This document shows positions 58,773 through 64,000 of a stretch of DNA of 64,000 bases, piece after piece. Origin of the DNA: Flaccisagitta enflata. Taxonomy: Eukaryota; Chaetognatha; Sagittoidea; Aphragmophora. The DNA is taken from assembly GCA_965153355.1 (NCBI GenBank), contig OZ231128.1, positions 26,722,001-26,786,000 of the forward strand. The letters are read 5' to 3'. The notes under the pieces were generated by a model that was not told the origin of the DNA, did not search any database, and saw only the letters and a program-made list of their open reading frames with translations. A program made the position numbers and the translations under genes. Within the stretch, counting starts at the first letter, position 1; every line of letters begins with the position of its first letter.

Positions 58773-58886
58773 CTTCTTTTCCTGATTTCCTTTCTCCCTT
58801 CGTTCCTTCATTATCTTCCTCTTTTCCTCCATTCCTCCCTTATCTCTTTCTTTTTTTACTTTTACTTTTCTATAATCATTCATTAA

Positions 58887-59411
58887 CGGTCAGTGGACAA
58901 AACAAAATAGGTAGAGAGCTCACTCTGTTGGCTTTGATCCAACCTACTGTTATTGAACAGCAAGCTGTAAACAACAACTGGTTGTGAAAATTACAGCCGG
59001 CTGTCATGCTACAAAGTCGGCAAAAATCCAACTTTCACCAAATAGAATGAGACCTACAAATTCATAATCCTGGTGAAATTCTGCCAAGTTTGATATGTCA
59101 TGACAAATATTTTTATATGAAAATAAAAAAATTTCGTCAATGTTTAATGAAGTTATAATGCATGTTAAAAAATTATTTCTTATAAAAAGTATTAAGTGTG
59201 ACATGTCAAACTTCTCAGAATTTTATCAGGATTATGAATATGTGGGTCATGTTCTATTTTTTTAGGTTTGATTTTTGCCGACTTTGTAAGATGACAGCCG
59301 GCTGTAATTTTTACAACCAGTTGTTGTTTACAGCCTGCTGTTTAATAATAGAAGGTTTGATCAAAGCCAACAGAGTGAGCTCTCTACCTATTTTGTTTTG
59401 TCCACTGACTG
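58887..59411. mobile_element. TTAA-flanked foldback MITE
   Basis: CGGTCAGTGGACAAAACAAA and, inverted at the right, the same sequence starting CAGTCAGTGG, with TTAA outside each. The arms are about 220 bp around a centre near 59150. A TTAA duplication is the mark of piggyBac-type transposition. 525 bp, no transposase. Confidence 0.82.
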
Positions 59412-59689
59412 TTAATCCGTTTCTTGACTATAATTTGGTCATTTCTGCTCTTGAAAAGTACGTATTCCATATTAATCTGTTAAATCAATTACGAAATGAA
59501 CGAGAAAAAAATCATAACTTCTCAATGAATTTTAAGAATAAGATTTAAAAGAATAAAAAAAAAAAAGATCACAATGAACTCCCCCCCCTTCGGCATCTTA
59601 AAAGGACAGCTCAGAGATGATTCATTACTCGACTTTATGAAATCCACTCGACGGCTTTTCACTTCTGGTATATCGTCCCTGATTTTGGC

Positions 59690-62130
59690 CATGGTAATTA
59701 ACAGTACTTTAACGCCGTTAATTAACACTATATAGGTACCAGGAAATTAACTAAGAAAAACATTTCTTTATTTTTGAGAAAATTACTGAAAATAAGTGCT
59801 GAAGGTTGTTGTTAATTATCAGGTACCTATATGCTGTTAATTAACATGCTGTTTTTGATGTTAATTAACACCCCATTTTAGGCGTTAATTAACACAAAAA
59901 AAATATAGATTATTAACAAATTGTTAAAAATATACCATTTTTTGGTGTTAATTAACGGTTGAAATGTGGTGTTAATTAACATGAAAAACAGCGGGTTAAT
60001 TACCACAAAAAAAATATAGATTATTAACAAATTGATTTTGTACCTATACGCTGTTAATCAACATGCTGTTTTTGATGTTAATTAACACCACATTTCAACT
60101 GTTAATTAACCCAAAAAAATATAGATTATTAACAAATTGTTAAAAATATTCAATTTTTTTGTGTTAGTTAATGGGAGAAATGTGGTGTTAATTAACATCA
60201 AAAACAGCGTGTTAATTAACACAAAAAATATATAGATTATTAACAAATTGATTTTGTACTTACACGCTGTTAATTAACATGCTGTTTTTGATGGTAATTA
60301 ACACAAAGAAAATATAGATTATTAACAAAATATTAAGAATATACAATTTTTTGGTGTTAATTAACAGTTGAAATGTGGTGTTAATTAACATAAAAAACAG
60401 CGTGTTAATTAACACAGAAAAAATATGGATTATTAACAAATTGATTTTGTAGCTATATGCTGTTAATTTACATGTTGTTTTTGATGTGAATTAACACCAC
60501 ATTTCATGCGTTAATTAACACCAGAAAAATATAGATTATTAACAAATTGTAAGAAATATACCATTTTTTTGTGTTAATTAACAGTTGAAATAAGGTGTTA
60601 ATTACCATCAAAAACAGCATGTTAATTAACACAGAAAAAATAAAGATTATCAACAAATTGATTTTGTACCTACACGCCGTTAATTAACATGCTGTTTTTT
60701 ATGTTAATTATCACCCAATTTCATGCGTTAATTAACACAAAAAGATATAGATTATTAACAAAATATTAAGAATATACAATTTTTTGGTGTTAATTAACAG
60801 GTGAAATGCGGTGTTAGTTAACATCAAAAACAGCATGTTAATTAACAGCGTTTAGGTACAAAATCAATTTGTTAATAATCTATATTTTTTCTGTGTTAAT
60901 TAACACGCTGTTTTTTATGTTAATTAACACCACATTTCAACTGTTAATTAACACAAAAAAATGGTATATTTTTTACAATTTGTTAATAATCTATATTTTT
61001 CTGGTGTTAATTAACGCATGAAATGTGGTGTTAATTAACATCAAAAACAACATGTAAATTAACAGCGTATAGCTACAAAATCAATTTGTTAATAATCTAT
61101 ATTTTTTCTGTGTTAATTAACACGCTGTTTTTTATGGTAATTAACATCACATTTCAACTGTTAATTAACACAAAAAAAGAGTATATTTCTTACAATATGT
61201 TAATTAACTCATGAAATGTGGCGTTAATTAACATCAAAAACAATATGTAAATTAACAGCGTATAGCTACAAAATCAATTTGTTAATAATCTATATTTTTT
61301 CTGTGTTAATTAACACATTGTTTTTGATGTTGATTAACTCCAAATTTCACCTATTAATTAACACCAAAAAATTGTATATTCTTAATATTTTGTTGATAAT
61401 CCATATTTTTTTGTGTTAATTAACACATGAAATTGGGTGTTAATTACCATCAATAACAGCATGTTAATTATCAGCGTGTAAGTACAAAATCAATTTGTTA
61501 ATAATCTATATCTTTTCTGTGTTAATTTACACGCTGTTTTTGATGTTAATTAACACCACATTTCTCCCATTAACTAGCACAAAAAAATTGAATATCTTTA
61601 ACAATTTGTTAATAATCTATATTTTTTGGGGTTAATTAACAGTTGAAATGTGGTGTTAATTAACATCAAAACAGCATGTTGATTAACAGAGAAAAGATAA
61701 AAATTAATTACAAATTGATTTTGTACTTACACGCCGTTAATTAACATGCTGTTTTCTGCGTTAATTAACACCACATTAAACCGTTAATTAACACTCAAAA
61801 CGGTATATTTTTAACAATTTGTTAATAATCTATATTTTTGTGTTAATTAACGCCTAAATAGGTGTTAATCGTAACACTGCACAGCATTGCATCATACATG
61901 TGCATTCCTGATAATTAATGTAACAACCTTCAGCACCTATTTCAGTAATTTTCAAAATAAAAACGCTTTTCTTAGTTAATTTCCTGGTACCTATATAGTG
62001 TTGATTAACGACTGTTTTTTTAGTGTTAATTAACAGCAGAAAAACTACCGTTAATTAATGGTACTTTTTTGCCTTTTATTAACAATTTTGTTAATTAGAG
62101 GCGTTAATGTGCCGTTAATTAACGCAGGGT
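59690..62130. repeat. 2.4-kb inverted array of TTAATTAA motifs
   Basis: Several dozen GTTAATTAAC palindromes spaced about 30-40 bp, organised in units of about 210 bp (tagattattaacaaattgat, tttgtacctatacgctg). Units point one way to about 60840 and mostly the other way after it. The outer arms (59717-59810 and 61920-62010: tataggtaccaggaaattaa, gaaggttgttg) are mirrored. No coding capacity. Confidence 0.9.
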
Positions 62131-62215
62131 AAATCGCTCACGATATATCTCTTTCACTTCCTCTACTCGTTTCAACTAGTATAATCTTCTTTTCTTCTCA
62201 TATCTCTCTCCCACA

Positions 62216-62236
62216 CACACACACGCGCGCGCGCGA
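62216..62236. repeat. (CA)n-(CG)n short tract
   Basis: cacacacacacgcgcgcgcg; the alternating purine-pyrimidine tract could adopt Z-DNA. Confidence 0.8.
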
Positions 62237-62398
62237 GATGCCTTTCTCTCTTTCCCATCGTCATCGGGTTTCCTCGATTACTCATAATCATATGAAAGCT
62301 CCCTGACTGATGCAGTCTGTCTATCCTTCTGTACTTTTCTGTCTTACGTGATTTGGCTGACTGTTTGTGTCCATGCTTTTGCTAAATCACTTGCGCAT

Positions 62399-62421
62399 TC
62401 TCTCTCTCTCTCTCTCTTTCT

Positions 62422-62492
<71 letters not shown>
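62399..62492. repeat. (CT)n microsatellite
   Basis: About 90 bp. Confidence 0.97.
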
Positions 62493-62495
<3 letters not shown>

Positions 62496-62618
62496 AACGA
62501 AAAAAAAAGTGAGTTTCACATATCAACTCCTCCCAGATGCGTTTTCACTCACTTACGTTTAAGTAATTAACCCCAACGAGGTTTAAAAAGCTGGCTGCAA
62601 AGAAATGGGATCGTGTGG

Positions 62619-62655
62619 CATAAGTGTGTGGCGCGGAATCTCAAAGGGCCGTCGG
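62619..62655 (+). repeat. Family K repeat, copy 2
   Basis: AAGTGTGTGGCGCGGAATCT, CAAAGGGCCGTC; matches 8008-8050. Confidence 0.65.
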
Positions 62656-62966
62656 AAACCAGTTTCAAGTCCGACAGAGCTTCAGGCCCGACAGGCTTTA
62701 CCACTTGTTCATTCTTTTCAAATCTTAAGTTACTGTCTCACGTAAGACATGACAGCTTAATTTGTTAGAAATAGACACATTCTTTCTCATTCTACCCCTG
62801 AATAGTCTTTTTCTCCTCCTGTTTTGTTTTTCTCACATTTTCCCCCCTTTTTTTGCCTTATTTTTCTACATGAGTTTAAGTCCGTCAGGGGTGTAAGTCC
62901 AACAAACAGGGACGTTGGCCGATGTCCCTGACGTCCCTCCCCGTACACCCATGTGACGTGTGGTGA

Positions 62967-63040
62967 GGTGATGTGATGTGGTGATGTTGTGATGTGATGT
63001 GATGTGATGTGATGTGATGTGATGTTGATGTGTGGTATGG
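62967..63040. repeat. (GATGT)n microsatellite
   Basis: About 12 units of gatgt/gatgtg, with related GGTGA-rich sequence on both sides. Confidence 0.9.
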
Positions 63041-63182
63041 TGGTGTCTTGATCTTGTGGTGAGATGGCGGTGTGGGGTTGTCGGATCGGGGTAAGCATTA
63101 AATCCGGGGTTGATGGCTTATCGGCGAAAGCGTGACGGTTTCAGAACTACAGTTGGGTGGATCAGTGATGTTGATGTTACTT

Positions 63183-63249
63183 ACAAACTAAGTGTTACGG
63201 TGCCATAACCCATAAGTTATGGGTTATGGCACCGTAACACTTTGTTTGT
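63183..63249. repeat. 67-bp hairpin with 33-bp arms
   Basis: ACAAACTAAGTGTTACGGTG, CCATAACCCATAA, one central G, then its reverse complement with a single mismatch. Confidence 0.92.
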
Positions 63250-63705
63250 TTTATCTGAAAATCTCATATCGCTCAGTGGTTTATGTATGTCGTTCCGCTC
63301 TTACGCCGCGCCGTCGGCGTCAAATGTCAATACAGTTATCGTCGCGTCGCGCACCGTTTACGAATATCAACGATAATCGTTAATCCATTCGTTGATCGAA
63401 TCATCCAAAGGACTTCGTACAGTGTGCTATTTAAGGGTAATGGAATACCCACATAACGCTGGTAAAGGATCCATCGCCTACATGAAGTTCCAACCGCGCT
63501 ACACACCCGCGACAAGCATTCTTGGCGTATCAGCCCCTAATCTTACCTGATTTGCTTCCTCCTTTCACCTTGGGTTAGTCCCTAATTACCATACATAAAC
63601 ATAATCCAATATCCTGACTGACATGCATCGCTTTTTGGTCACATCATCAACATTTGAAGCATGATTATATTTATAGAATGATCAATTCCACCCACACAAA
63701 ATTTT
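63250..63705. other. Unassigned stretch
   Basis: Short CG-rich words (gtcgcgtcgcgcaccg) but no gene or element was recognised. Confidence 0.35.
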
Positions 63706-63754
63706 CAAGAGGCGTCCTCGCATCTCTTTAAGAGGCTTTGTCCGTCTGTGGGTG

Positions 63755-63811
<57 letters not shown>

Positions 63812-63870
63812 AGATTCACCCCTGCGGACATCAGCCGTTTGGGGCGGTTGCCATGAACGACTTGACCAAC
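63706..63870 (+). mobile_element. Family F hairpin end and (CT)n, with a family B-like tail
   Basis: AAGAGGCGTCCTCGCATCTC, tttaagaggctttgtccgtc, then about 55 bp of CT. The following cccctgcggacatcagccgt, ttggggcggttgcc resembles the right end of family B. Confidence 0.55.
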
Positions 63871-64000
63871 AGCCCTCCTGATAGAAAGATACCTTCCTCT
63901 AACCCCCCCCCCCTCGTCCCCACCACGCCAAACGAGCCTCTGCTCTGCGCCTGCGCCCATTTCTACCCGGTGCTACGTCAAAGTGAGCTAATCGTCGCGG

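Noticed and set aside
62967-63040. Telomere-like repeat
   Set aside because: GATGT units do not match TTAGGG or TTAGG and the tract is short and internal.

Overview
This is eukaryotic, almost certainly metazoan, DNA: AT-rich, intron-bearing and dominated by repeats. The metazoan call rests on a decayed BEL/Pao LTR retrotransposon (a family known from animals), a LINE-type ORF1 protein gene and an HSP70-family gene with GT-AG introns of 9.4 kb and more than 24 kb. The species cannot be named from the sequence. Nothing looks bacterial: no operons, no RNA genes and no CRISPR array were found.

Only three stretches look protein-coding. (1) Two exons of an HSP70-family chaperone (29554-29704 and 39142-39491, plus strand) join in frame into the first 167 codons of the ATPase domain; the rest of the gene is not in the window. 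(2) A BEL/Pao element on the minus strand (about 47868-53000) keeps recognisable gag, protease, reverse transcriptase, RNase H and integrase zinc-binding segments, but they are frameshifted and cut off before the integrase core. (3) An intact 310-codon ORF at 56041-56973 resembles LINE ORF1 proteins, with no reverse transcriptase beside it.

The rest is repeat. 0-8 kb: very long microsatellites (AG, CAA, GAA, GTAT, TG, CT) and a 74-bp minisatellite. 8-20 kb: nested non-autonomous elements and a 12-bp minisatellite. 20-28 kb: CT and TTG arrays and three TA-flanked foldback MITEs. 28-39 kb: HSP70 exon 1 and a first intron holding a recent 1.8-kb tandem duplication. 39-47.5 kb: HSP70 exon 2, more nested elements and two further TA-flanked MITEs. 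47.5-58 kb: the BEL/Pao remnant and the ORF1-like gene. 58-64 kb: a TTAA-flanked MITE, a 2.4-kb inverted array of TTAATTAA motifs and smaller palindromes.

The most notable system is a group of non-autonomous elements, called families A, F and G here, present in more than 20 copies. One end is a short hairpin next to TTTTTAG (CTAAAAA on the other strand); the other end is GCCTTGTT (AACAAGGC). Between them lie a GTCGGTC-type microsatellite and variable tandem cores. The hairpin differs between copies with compensatory changes, and a second copy of the hairpin arm near the opposite end changes with it. The tandem duplication supplies an empty site for one 1.6-kb copy and shows insertion at AA (TT) with at most a 2-bp duplication. 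This resembles Helitron/Helentron-type rolling-circle elements, but no transposase is present, so the assignment is inference. Family B, a long-palindrome element with a GGCCCC-TTC-GGGGCC hairpin near its end, inserts in a similar way and in one place sits inside a family A copy.
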